From Streptomyces sp. HD (lineage in GTDB: Bacteria; Actinomycetota; Actinomycetes; Streptomycetales; Streptomycetaceae), in contig NZ_JAQMYP010000008.1 of assembly GCF_028369295.1 (NCBI RefSeq), forward strand, positions 144,355 through 208,354: 64,000 nucleotides of DNA. The letters run 5' to 3'. Positions 35,943-43,795 of this stretch are shown piece after piece. Positions within the stretch are counted from its first letter, which is position 1. Each line of letters starts with the position of its first letter. The notes below the pieces were generated by a model. That model worked only from the letters and a program-made list of their open reading frames with translations, was not told the DNA's origin and searched no databases. The position numbers were made by a program, and so were the translations under genes.

Positions 35943-37697
35943 ATGGCCCCGGTCAAGTCCATCACCGCCAACGTCGACGCACAGCTCTCCGACGCCCTCA
36001 CGGCCGCCCTCCCGGGAACCGTCGGAGACGCCTTGCTGCGACGTAGCGAGCGGGCCGACTTCCAGGCCAACGGGATCCTGGCCCTCGCCAAGAAGGCCAA
36101 GTCGAACCCGCGGGAGCTGGCGGCGCAGGTCGTCGGCAACATCGTCACCGGTGACGTGATCAAGGACGTCGAGGTCTCCGGCCCCGGCTTCCTCAACATC
36201 ACCGTCACCGACCGGGCGATCACCGAGAACCTCGCCGCGCGGCACGCGGACGGCGAGCGTCTCGGCGTGCCGCTGAAGGAGAACGCGGGCATCACGGTCG
36301 TCGACTACGCCCAGCCGAACGTGGCGAAGGAGATGCACGTCGGCCACCTGCGGTCGGCGGTCATCGGTGACGCCCTGCGCGGCATGCTCGACTTCACCGG
36401 CGAGAAGACGATCGGCCGGCACCACATCGGCGACTGGGGCACCCAGTTCGGCATGCTCATCCAGTACCTGTTCGAGAACCCCGGCGAGCTGGCCCCCGCG
36501 GCCGACGTCGACGGCGAGCAGGCGATGAGCAACCTGAACCGGGTGTACAAGGCGTCGCGCGCGGTCTTCGACTCGGACGAGGAGTTCAAGGAGCGGGCCC
36601 GCAAGCGGGTCGTCGCCCTGCAGTCCGGCGACAAGGAGACGCTCGAACTGTGGCAGCAGTTCGTGGACGAGTCGAAGGTCTACTTCTACTCGGTCTTCGA
36701 GAAGCTCGACATGGAGATCCGCGACGAGGAGATCGTCGGCGAGTCCGCGTACAACGAGGGCATGCCGGAAACCGCCCGCCTCCTGGAGGAGATGGGCGTC
36801 GCGGTGCGCTCCGAGGGCGCGCTGGTCGTGTTCTTCGACGAGATCCGCGGCAAGGACGACCAGCCGGTCCCGCTGATCGTGCAGAAGGCCGACGGCGGCT
36901 TCGGCTACGCGGCCTCCGACCTGACGGCGATCCGCAACCGGGTCCAGGACCTGCACGCCACGTCCCTGCTCTATGTCGTGGACGTCCGTCAGTCCCTCCA
37001 CTTCAAGATGGTCTTCGAGGCGGCCCGCCGCGCCGGCTGGCTGACCGACGAGGTCACCGCGCACAACATGGGCTACGGCACGGTGCTGGGCGCGGACGGC
37101 AAGCCGTTCAAGACGCGTGAGGGCGAGACCGTACGGCTTGAGGACCTGCTGGACGAGGCGGTGCAGCGGGCCGCCGAGGTCGTACGGGAGAAGGCGCAGG
37201 ACCTCACCGAGGACGAGATCCAGGAGCGGGCGGCGCAGGTGGGCATCGGCGCGGTGAAGTACGCCGACCTGTCCACGTCCCCCAACCGGGACTACAAGTT
37301 CGACCTGGACCAGATGGTCTCGCTGAACGGCGACACGTCCGTGTACCTCCAGTACGCGTACGCCCGTATCCAGTCGATCCTGCGCAAGGCGGGCGAGACC
37401 GAGCCGGCCGCCCACCCGGAGCTGGAACTGCACGCGGCGGAGCGGGCGTTGGGCCTGCACCTGGACGCCTTCGGCGACACGGTCTTCGAGGCGGCCGCGG
37501 AGTACGCCCCGCACAAGCTGGCCGCGTACCTGTACCAGTTGGCGTCGCTGTACACGTCGTTCTACGACAAGTGTCCGGTGCTGAAGGCCGAGACGCCCGA
37601 GCAGGTGCAGAACCGTCTGTTCCTGTGTGACCTGACGGCCCGGACGCTGCACCAGGGCATGGCCCTGCTGGGCATCCGGACGCCCGAGCGGCTGTGA
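35943..37697 (+). CDS. argS: Arginyl-tRNA synthetase
   Basis: The protein has 584 residues, the expected length. It has the N-terminal ArgRS-specific domain (about 1-110), then the class I core with HIGH-type HVGH at 132-135 in [16 protein letters not shown] and [13 protein letters not shown]. The C-terminal DALR anticodon-binding domain (about 460-584) ends in [12 protein letters not shown]. It charges tRNA-Arg. ATG 35943 is chosen; the long frame upstream is only the antisense of lysS. Confidence 0.96.
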   Translation: MAPVKSITANVDAQLSDALTAALPGTVGDALLRRSERADFQANGILALAKKAKSNPRELAAQVVGNIVTGDVIKDVEVSGPGFLNITVTDRAITENLAARHADGERLGVPLKENAGITVVDYAQPNVAKEMHVGHLRSAVIGDALRGMLDFTGEKTIGRHHIGDWGTQFGMLIQYLFENPGELAPAADVDGEQAMSNLNRVYKASRAVFDSDEEFKERARKRVVALQSGDKETLELWQQFVDESKVYFYSVFEKLDMEIRDEEIVGESAYNEGMPETARLLEEMGVAVRSEGALVVFFDEIRGKDDQPVPLIVQKADGGFGYAASDLTAIRNRVQDLHATSLLYVVDVRQSLHFKMVFEAARRAGWLTDEVTAHNMGYGTVLGADGKPFKTREGETVRLEDLLDEAVQRAAEVVREKAQDLTEDEIQERAAQVGIGAVKYADLSTSPNRDYKFDLDQMVSLNGDTSVYLQYAYARIQSILRKAGETEPAAHPELELHAAERALGLHLDAFGDTVFEAAAEYAPHKLAAYLYQLASLYTSFYDKCPVLKAETPEQVQNRLFLCDLTARTLHQGMALLGIRTPERL

Positions 37698-37713
37698 GCG
37701 CCTGATGACGTGC

Positions 37714-37754
37714 GCGCGGCCCGTCCTCTCCCCCGAAGGGAGGACGGGCCGCGC
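37714..37754. terminator. Terminator after argS
   Basis: GCGCGGCCCGTCCT pairs with AGGACGGGCCGCGC around a short, partly paired loop (37728-37740). It lies between argS and the convergent peptidoglycan-binding gene. Confidence 0.8.
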
Positions 37755-37778
37755 CGTCTGTGCGGTCGTCAGGTCGGC

Positions 37779-38234
37779 TCAGCAGTAAGGCTTGGAGTCG
37801 GCCGCGAATCGCTTGAACGCGGCCCTGGTCTTCGGTCCGGCGATGCCGTCGATCTCGCCGTCGTAGCCCTGATGTGCCTTCATCGAACGCTGCAGCGCCA
37901 TGATGGTGTTCTTGCCGACGATTCCGTCGATGCTGTCGTTGTAGCCCCAGTGCTGCTTGAGGTTGCGCTGCATCGCCTTCCAGCTGTTGGTGCCGAGCTG
38001 CCCGTCAAGGGCGCCGGTGTAGCCCCAGTAGTCCTGGAGCCAGCACTGGACGTACCTGGCCTCCGTGGTGCTCAGGCCGAGGTTGTTCACCGCGAGGACG
38101 GAGACCTCGGAGCTCACGGCCGGCCTCGCCTCCGCCGCGGCGAAGCTGGTGCCCGCGGTCGCGAGGCCTCCGGCGGCGAGGCCGACGGCGGCGCTGACAC
38201 TGACGAGGGTCCTCGTCCAGATATTCGGTCGCAT
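37779..38234 (-). CDS. Secreted peptidoglycan-binding-domain protein
   Basis: The protein has 151 residues. A signal peptide (about 1-33, MRPNIWTRTLVSVSAAVGLA with AFA-type cleavage) is followed by two PG_binding_1-like three-helix units. These show repeated patterns GALDGQLGTNSWKAMQRNL, GIVGKNTIMALQRSM and GEIDGIAGPKTRAAFKRF. It has no catalytic domain, so it probably only binds the wall. Two cysteines (in VQCWLQ and KPYC) may pair. It diverges from a membrane-anchored HTH protein whose outer domain is also peptidoglycan-binding. Confidence 0.88.
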   Translation of the reverse strand: MRPNIWTRTLVSVSAAVGLAAGGLATAGTSFAAAEARPAVSSEVSVLAVNNLGLSTTEARYVQCWLQDYWGYTGALDGQLGTNSWKAMQRNLKQHWGYNDSIDGIVGKNTIMALQRSMKAHQGYDGEIDGIAGPKTRAAFKRFAADSKPYC

Positions 38235-38335
38235 GGTGTTTCCCTCTCGCTCTGGGCCGGGTGGCGGCGCCTGCCGCCGGCTGGCGAGATCGAGAGTGCG
38301 GGGCGGGCTACGGGGGTTGCCACAGTTGCCGCAGA

Positions 38336-38347
38336 AGTGACGTCACC
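38336..38347. promoter_or_regulatory. Candidate BldD box (AGTGACGTCACC)
   Basis: AGTGA-CG-TCACC contains the perfect palindrome GTGACGTCAC and matches the published BldD half-site pattern AGTGA...TCACC. It lies in the 320-bp gap between the divergent peptidoglycan-binding and HTH genes. It could also be the site of the HTH protein. Nothing else was seen in this gap. Confidence 0.45.
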
Positions 38348-38554
38348 ATGGGACGTCCCACCCGCTGACCAGCAAGGACGCCACTCTCCGGGACGCCAGG
38401 GCGGGACGGCTCCGGCATGCGATGGCCGATTCCTTACCGATGCGGGAACCGGCTCCCGGTACGGGCCGTGGATGCTGATGCAGAATGCGACCGGGCTGGG
38501 CCGCCGCTGACCACGGGGACCATGGGCCCGACCGTGAACGCGAGTGGGGGGAAC

Positions 38555-39457
38555 ATGTCGCGTTGGGCAGCGCTGCCCGCGGAACTTGATCCGCGCGTAC
38601 GGCAGTTGGTGGTACGGCTGCGCCGACTGAAGGACCACAGCGGGCTGAGCCTGCGCCGGCTGGGGGCGAGAACGGGCTACAGCCCGAAGTCCTGGGAACG
38701 GTATCTGGGCGGCAGGTCGCTACCGCCCCGGGAGGCCGTCGAGGCACTGGCCGGGGTCGGGGGCGAGGATCCCACCCGGCTGCTGGCGTTGCACGAAATC
38801 GCCGAGGAGGCGTGGGGCAAGCGACGCGGGAACGGGACGGCGGCGGACGCGGACGTGTCGGAGCCGACTTCGGACGCGTCCGCACCGGAGCCGCCTGCGA
38901 CAGCGCCGGAGATCCTGTCGGCCGAGGTCAACGGGGAGCGCTCGCCGGGAGGTTCGCTGCGCGTCGCGCTCGTGGCCGGGACCGTGGCACTGGTGCTGGC
39001 GGTCTCCACGGCGGTGCTTCTCGCCGTACGACTGTCCGGCGACGCGGGAGAAGGAACGGCGCCTCCCCTCTCGGCCGCCGCCGAACCGACCGCGTCCGAC
39101 ACATCTGACACGTCCAGCACTTCCAGCACATCCTCCGCACCCGCCACCACCACCGCACGGCCACCGGCGTCGGCCGCGCGGTCGGCGCCCTCGTACACAT
39201 GCCGGGTCGAGCGGATCGACGGCCGCTGGTACACGGGCAACAGCCGCACTCAGGGCGCCATCCTGGCCGAGGGCCACGCCGGGCCCGAGGTGGCCGAGGC
39301 GCAGTGTCTGCTGCGCAGGGCGGGTATCCCGCCGGGGGCCGTGGACGGGATCTTCGGCCCGGTGACGGAACGCGCGGTCAGGCAGTTGCAGAAGCGGGCG
39401 GGTCTGGTCGTGGACGGCGTCATCGGCCCACACACCTGGAAGGTCCTACGGCGATGA
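38555..39457 (+). CDS. Membrane-anchored HTH protein with extracellular peptidoglycan-binding domain
   Basis: This 300-residue protein has an unusual order of parts. An XRE-like helix-turn-helix lies at about 14-80 (LSLRRLGARTGYSPKSWERYLGGRSL), then an acidic linker, one membrane helix (about 136-159) and a Ser/Thr linker (160-210). The C-terminal peptidoglycan-binding unit (about 240-300) includes LLRRAGIPPGAVDGIFGP. The HTH would be inside and the wall-binding part outside, a plan suited to one-component wall sensing. ATG 38555 has a G-rich ribosome site. The next gene overlaps it as ATGA. Confidence 0.85.
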   Translation: MSRWAALPAELDPRVRQLVVRLRRLKDHSGLSLRRLGARTGYSPKSWERYLGGRSLPPREAVEALAGVGGEDPTRLLALHEIAEEAWGKRRGNGTAADADVSEPTSDASAPEPPATAPEILSAEVNGERSPGGSLRVALVAGTVALVLAVSTAVLLAVRLSGDAGEGTAPPLSAAAEPTASDTSDTSSTSSTSSAPATTTARPPASAARSAPSYTCRVERIDGRWYTGNSRTQGAILAEGHAGPEVAEAQCLLRRAGIPPGAVDGIFGPVTERAVRQLQKRAGLVVDGVIGPHTWKVLRR

Positions 39458-40377
39458 CGGCCCCGTCACCGGAACGGGCCCGGCTGGCCGACGCGCTACG
39501 GGACCTGAAGGCACGCACGGGTCTGAGCCTGGTCGGCCTCGCGACGAAGACGGCGTTCAGCAAGTCCTCCTGGGACCGCTACCTCAACGGCCGCACCCTG
39601 CCCCCACGCGAGGCGGTACAGGACCTGTGCCGCCTGGCCGGCGAGCCGGATGGGCGCTGCCTGGCGCTGTGGGAGATCGCGGAGGCGGAGGGGAGCGGGC
39701 GGGGCGGACGCCCACCGGACGGGACGCGCTCCGTATCGCCGGACACGTCCCCACCTCCCCCCGAGGCTCCGCCTCCGCCCCCGTCTCCCGCACCACCCCC
39801 TCCGGCCGTACACCGCACCGCGACTGTCGTGGCGGTACTCGCGTCGGTGTGCGCCGTGGCTGTCGGCAGCATGGCGGCGGTGGCCCTCCTGCTGCCGAAC
39901 CGGGGCGACGAACCACGCTCGTCCGTGTCACCCGCCCCGGCCGCGGCCGCACCGCGCTGTCGGGGCGCGGCCTGCGAGGGCAAGAGCCCGATGCACATGA
40001 AGTGCGGCGGCTCACCGACCACCCTTGCCTCGCACCACACGGCCACCGGAGCCTGGCTGGAACTGCGCTACAGCGAGGAATGCGGCACCAGTTGGGCCCG
40101 GATGTGGGGGACGCGCATCGGCGACCGGATCGAGATGACGGCGAGCGGTCATGACGATCGCGAGGGCAGTGACGATCCGAACCGTCGTGACGATCCGAGC
40201 CGTCGTGACAATCCTCGGGGCCCCGTCCGCAGCGCCGAGGTCCAGAACGCCACCGACGCCGACTCCTACGTCTACACCCCCATGACCGCCTCCTGTCCGG
40301 GCGCCGTCGTCCGGGCCTGCTTCCGTCCCACGGCGGGCGGTAAGAGGGAATGTGTCGACGGTTCGGTGCCGAAGTGA
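39454..40377 (+). CDS. Membrane-anchored HTH protein with DUF2690-like outer domain
   Basis: This 307-residue protein has the same plan as its upstream neighbour. The N-terminal HTH (about 10-75) has LSLVGLATKTAFSKSSWDRY and LNGRTLPPREAV. A proline-rich stretch (about 95-118) and one membrane helix (about 122-147) follow. The outer DUF2690-like domain starts with CRGAACEGKSP and contains LELRYSEECGTSWARMWG, rich in cysteines. A short Asp/Arg repeat (DDPNRRDDPSRRD) sits inside this domain. The two HTH genes are translationally coupled and share sequence in their HTH parts, so they arose by duplication with different outer domains. Confidence 0.85.
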   Translation: MTAPSPERARLADALRDLKARTGLSLVGLATKTAFSKSSWDRYLNGRTLPPREAVQDLCRLAGEPDGRCLALWEIAEAEGSGRGGRPPDGTRSVSPDTSPPPPEAPPPPPSPAPPPPAVHRTATVVAVLASVCAVAVGSMAAVALLLPNRGDEPRSSVSPAPAAAAPRCRGAACEGKSPMHMKCGGSPTTLASHHTATGAWLELRYSEECGTSWARMWGTRIGDRIEMTASGHDDREGSDDPNRRDDPSRRDNPRGPVRSAEVQNATDADSYVYTPMTASCPGAVVRACFRPTAGGKRECVDGSVPK

Positions 40378-40419
40378 GCGCGGGGCCCGTTGTCAGTGGC
40401 ACCGCCTACAGTCACCGAC

Positions 40420-41271
40420 ATGGCGACACTTCCGAACCCCCTGCCGAAGCTGGCCACCGACATCACAGGCGCGGCCCTGGGCCTCCGACTCCCGCCCGGA
40501 CGCCTCGTCGACGCGACCGACGAGGGCCCCTGGCACGAGCCCCTGCTGTGGCTCGCGGACGAACCGGCGGCACCCGGCGCCTGGACGGCACTGGAGCCGG
40601 CGCGGCGGACGGCGGGACTGCTGCCGGTCGTCATCGAGGCGGGCGGGAGCCAGGGCGACCCGGAGGGGTGGGAGTTGATGCCCGGGGAGATGTCGTACCC
40701 GGGGGATCACGACGCCGAGGAGGTGCTGGAGGACTTCTGGTACGAGTGCGCGGCACAGGAGGACGGGGAGCACACGGAGAACGGAGCGGACGGGGCGAAC
40801 GCGGAGGACACGGAGGAGGGGGAGTGGCCCGGCCTGGCGGCGCCCCCCGCCACCACGGACTCCCCCGACCCGGACTCCCTGGCCACCGACATCGCTGACG
40901 CCCTGGTCGAGGACGGCGGCCCTCTGAAGGACCCGCGCCTCGCCCTGGTCCCGGCCCGCCGCAGCGCGGACATTCCGGCGGCGATCGGCTGGTCGGGCCC
41001 GATGAACCATGAGAACGACACGGCCCGCCTGTGCGCGGTGCTCCGCTCCTGGGAGGACCGCTTCGGCATACGGGTGGTGGCGCTCGGCTTCGACCACCTT
41101 CTCCTCTCGGTGGCGTCCCCGCCGACCACCCTGGCCGAGGCGGAGGCCGTGGCCGCCGAGCACTTCGCGTTCTGCCCGGACAACATCTGGCAGGGCAACG
41201 ACACCACCCTCCGCGCCTACGCCGAGAACCAGCTCCTCAACCAGCCGGTCTGGCACTTCTGGTGGGACTGA
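40420..41271 (+). CDS. DUF4253 domain protein
   Basis: The protein has 283 residues. The C-terminal 110 residues form the DUF4253 core: LCAVLRSWEDRFGIRVVALGFDHLLLSVASPP, then AEHFAFCPDNIWQG and a Trp-rich end (NQPVWHFWWD). The N-terminal half is acidic with a low-complexity Glu/Ala/Asp segment. It starts at ATG 40420. The family is soluble and of unknown role. Its last 35 bp overlap the convergent aminotransferase fragment. Confidence 0.85.
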   Translation: MATLPNPLPKLATDITGAALGLRLPPGRLVDATDEGPWHEPLLWLADEPAAPGAWTALEPARRTAGLLPVVIEAGGSQGDPEGWELMPGEMSYPGDHDAEEVLEDFWYECAAQEDGEHTENGADGANAEDTEEGEWPGLAAPPATTDSPDPDSLATDIADALVEDGGPLKDPRLALVPARRSADIPAAIGWSGPMNHENDTARLCAVLRSWEDRFGIRVVALGFDHLLLSVASPPTTLAEAEAVAAEHFAFCPDNIWQGNDTTLRAYAENQLLNQPVWHFWWD

Positions 41272-42073
41272 CACCCGTCCCCAACCCGTCCCCCAGCCTC
41301 CTCAGCCCTTCCCCGATCTCCTCCGGCGTCTGCGTCACGAAGCACAGTCGCAGCGTCGACCGGTCGGGCTCACCGGCGTAGAAGGGGGCGCCGGGGACGT
41401 AGGCGACGTCGTGCCGCACGACCTCCGGCAGCAGGGCGGTCGTGTCGTACGACTCCGGCAGCCGGGCCCAGACGAACATGCCGCCCTCCGGACGGTTCCA
41501 GGTCGAGCCGTCCGGCAGGGCGTCCGCCAGTCCCGCCAGCATGGCGTCGCGGCGTTCGCGGTAGACGTCCCGGACGCGGGCCACATGGGTGTCGAGGCCG
41601 GTGAGGTAGCGGGCGGCGGCGAGTTGGTTGACGGTCGGGGTGTGCAGGTCGGCGGCCTGCTTGGCGACCGCGCAGGCACGCCGCAGGGCGGCCGGCGCCC
41701 GCAGCCAGCCCAGCCGCAGACCGGGGGCCATCACTTTGGAGAAGGAGCCGAGCAGCACCGTACGGTCCTCGGCACCCGGGCAGGAGGCGATCCAGGGCAC
41801 GCGCTCGCCGTCGTACCGCAGCTCGCCGTACGGGTCGTCCTCGACGATCCACACCCCGCACCGAGCGGCGACCTGAGCGACGGCCGCCCTGCGCTCGGCG
41901 GGCAGGGTCCGGCCGGTCGGGTTCTGGAAGGTCGGCACGGTGTAGAAGAGCTTCGGCCGCTCCCGCACCACCAGCTCCTCCAACGCCCGCGGGTCCACCC
42001 CGTCCGCGTCCCCCGGCACGGCCACGACCCGTGCTCCGCCCGACACCGCCCACCCCCGCCCCGGCCGTCCCAC
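41237..42073 (-). pseudogene. 5'-truncated PLP-dependent aminotransferase (fold type I)
   Basis: About 265 residues match the C-terminal two-thirds of an aspartate-aminotransferase-fold protein of the 2-aminoadipate/MocR-like group: VPTFQNPTGRTL, VEDDPYGELRY, and the PLP lysine in GSFSKVMAPGLRLGW. Homology begins abruptly at about 42045 (GARVVAVPGDADGVDP). The usual first 130-150 residues, including the Gly-rich cofactor-binding start, are missing, and a stop lies just upstream in frame. It is therefore a truncated gene, although the remaining frame is intact and may be recent. Confidence 0.75.
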
Positions 42074-42221
42074 GCCACCTCACCGGGACAGACCATCTCC
42101 GCAGGTCAACGGCGGTCCCGCCACTCGGGCGTCCCGAATTCCCCGCCGAAGGTGGCGACGATGGCGGATGATCACGCAGGCTGGGGTCCGACCCCAACCC
42201 CCACCCACGGAGAGGGCCACC

Positions 42222-42410
42222 ATGTCGGCGTCCGCACCCCCCGCCCGTCACCCCCGCGCCCGGCTGCTGGCCGCCACGCTGGTGGCCATCGCCGCGCTCA
42301 CGCTCACCGCGTGCGAGGACGGCCAGGGCCTGCGCGACGAGGGCCCGTCGACCCCGACGAGCCCCACGGCGACGCAGTCCACGACGCCCCCGCCGTCGGA
42401 GGGCCGATGA
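42222..42410 (+). CDS. Small lipoprotein (62 aa)
   Basis: This 62-residue protein has a basic N-terminus (ARHPRAR), a hydrophobic stretch and lipobox LTLTAC (Cys near 31). The tail of about 30 residues is Asp/Thr/Pro/Ser-rich. ATG 42222 follows AGAGGG. The stop overlaps an ATG of the repeat-encoded frame that follows. It is probably a membrane-anchored tail without a folded domain. Confidence 0.65.
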   Translation: MSASAPPARHPRARLLAATLVAIAALTLTACEDGQGLRDEGPSTPTSPTATQSTTPPPSEGR

Positions 42411-42427
42411 CAGTGCCCCGTACGCCC

Positions 42428-42595
42428 GTCACCGCGAGCCCCTGCCCGCCCGCCACCGCGAACCACCGCACGGCCGTCACCACGAGCCCCCGCACGGCCG
42501 TCACCACGAGCCCCCGCACGGCTGTCACCACGAGCCCCTGCCCGCCCGCCACCGCGAACCACCGCACGGCCGTCACCACGAGCCCCCGCACGGCC
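42428..42595. repeat. Seven tandem 24-bp repeats with 96-bp higher order
   Basis: Units of the type GTCACCACGAGCCCCCGCAC plus GGCC start at 42428, 42452, 42476, 42500, 42524, 42548 and 42572, with a partial one at 42596. Units 1-3 recur as units 5-7, giving a 96-bp super-unit. The period is a multiple of three, so on the plus strand it reads as an octapeptide repeat (TAVTTSPR) in a frame 42407-42664 that begins at the lipoprotein stop (ATGA). That frame runs into the hemB 3' end, and I do not consider it proven coding. Confidence 0.92.
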
Positions 42596-42620
42596 GTCAC
42601 CGACAGACCGGCCGGCGCTG

Positions 42621-43616
42621 CTACCGCCCGAGCTTCTGCGCGGCCTCGGTCGCCCAGTAGGTGAGGATGTTGCGCGCACCCGCCCGCTTGATGCCGGTCA
42701 GCGCCTCAAGGATGGCCCGGTCCCGGTCGATCCAGCCCTTCTCGGCGGCGGCCTCGATCATCGAGTACTCGCCGGAGATCTGATAGGCGGCGACCGGCAC
42801 GTCCACGGCGTCGGCGACCCGCGCCAGGATGTCGAGGTAGGGCCCGGCCGGCTTGACCATCACCATGTCGGCGCCCTCCTCCAGATCGAGGGCGAGCTCA
42901 CGCAGGGACTCCCGCGCATTGGCGGGGTCCTGCTGGTACGTCTTGCGGTCACCCTTCAGCGACGAGCCGACGGCCTCCCGGAAGGGCCCGTAGAAGGCGG
43001 AGGCGTACTTGGCGGTGTAGGCGAGGATGGCGACATCCTCCCGCCCGATCTGGTCGAGGGCGTCCCGGACGACCCCGATCTGCCCGTCCATCATCCCGCT
43101 GGGCCCCACGACATGGGCCCCGGCGTCGGCCTGGACCTGTGCCATCTCGGCGTACCTCTCCAGGGTGGCGTCATTGTCGACGCGCCCTTCGGAGTCGAGC
43201 ACTCCGCAGTGCCCGTGATCGGTGGTCTCATCGAGGCAGAGGTCGCTCATGACGAGCAGCTCGTCGCCCACCTCGGCCCGCACATCGCGGATGGCGACCT
43301 GCAGAATCCCGTCCGGGTCGGTACCGGGCGTCCCGAGGGCGTCCTTCTTGTCCTCCTCGGGCACCCCGAACAGCATGATCCCGGAAACACCGGCCTCGAC
43401 GGCCTCGGCCGCGGCCTTCTTCAGGCTGTCCCGGGTGTGCTGCACGACCCCCGGCATGGCGGTGATCGGCACGGGCTCGCTGACGCCCTCGCGCACGAAG
43501 GCCGGGAGGATGAAGTCGGCGGGGTGCAGCCTGGTCTCGGCAACCATGCGCCGCATCGCGGGGGTGGTCCGCAGACGCCGCGGCCGCGTACCGGGGAAGG
43601 ATCCGTACGTCGTCAT
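42621..43616 (-). CDS. hemB: Porphobilinogen synthase (delta-aminolevulinate dehydratase)
   Basis: The protein has 331 residues and is full length. It condenses two 5-aminolevulinate molecules to porphobilinogen. The two active-site lysines are Lys203 (AYTAKYAS) and Lys255 ([10 protein letters not shown]). The metal loop reads [14 protein letters not shown]: Cys127 and Cys137 are kept, but the middle cysteine of the zinc-type DxCxC motif is Asp129, an intermediate form toward magnesium-type enzymes. It starts at ATG 43616. It lies downstream of hemD in direction but is separated from it by an opposite-strand FAD oxidase. Confidence 0.95.
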   Translation of the reverse strand: MTTYGSFPGTRPRRLRTTPAMRRMVAETRLHPADFILPAFVREGVSEPVPITAMPGVVQHTRDSLKKAAAEAVEAGVSGIMLFGVPEEDKKDALGTPGTDPDGILQVAIRDVRAEVGDELLVMSDLCLDETTDHGHCGVLDSEGRVDNDATLERYAEMAQVQADAGAHVVGPSGMMDGQIGVVRDALDQIGREDVAILAYTAKYASAFYGPFREAVGSSLKGDRKTYQQDPANARESLRELALDLEEGADMVMVKPAGPYLDILARVADAVDVPVAAYQISGEYSMIEAAAEKGWIDRDRAILEALTGIKRAGARNILTYWATEAAQKLGR

Positions 43617-43795
43617 GCCACCTACGCTACGCCCGCCCCGGCAGCACCTTTGCCGACTGGCCGTCGGGACGGCACGGGCGCGGACGACGGCCCGGAATGC
43701 GCCCTGCACACCCCCGGGTCCATGCTGAAGAGAAGCCCGAAGTACGGCCCTCAGGGCAGCCCCTGCCCCTCCTGACAGACACTAGGGAGGCCGCG

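Noticed and set aside
35907..37652. Long minus-strand open frame opposite argS
   Set aside because: High-GC antisense shadow with Arg/Val/Leu/Gln bias and no motifs, while the plus strand encodes a perfect ArgRS.
42407..42664. Octapeptide-repeat protein as a real gene
   Set aside because: Kept as a repeat only: it has no independent support, overlaps hemB antisense and is fully explained by the 24-bp array.
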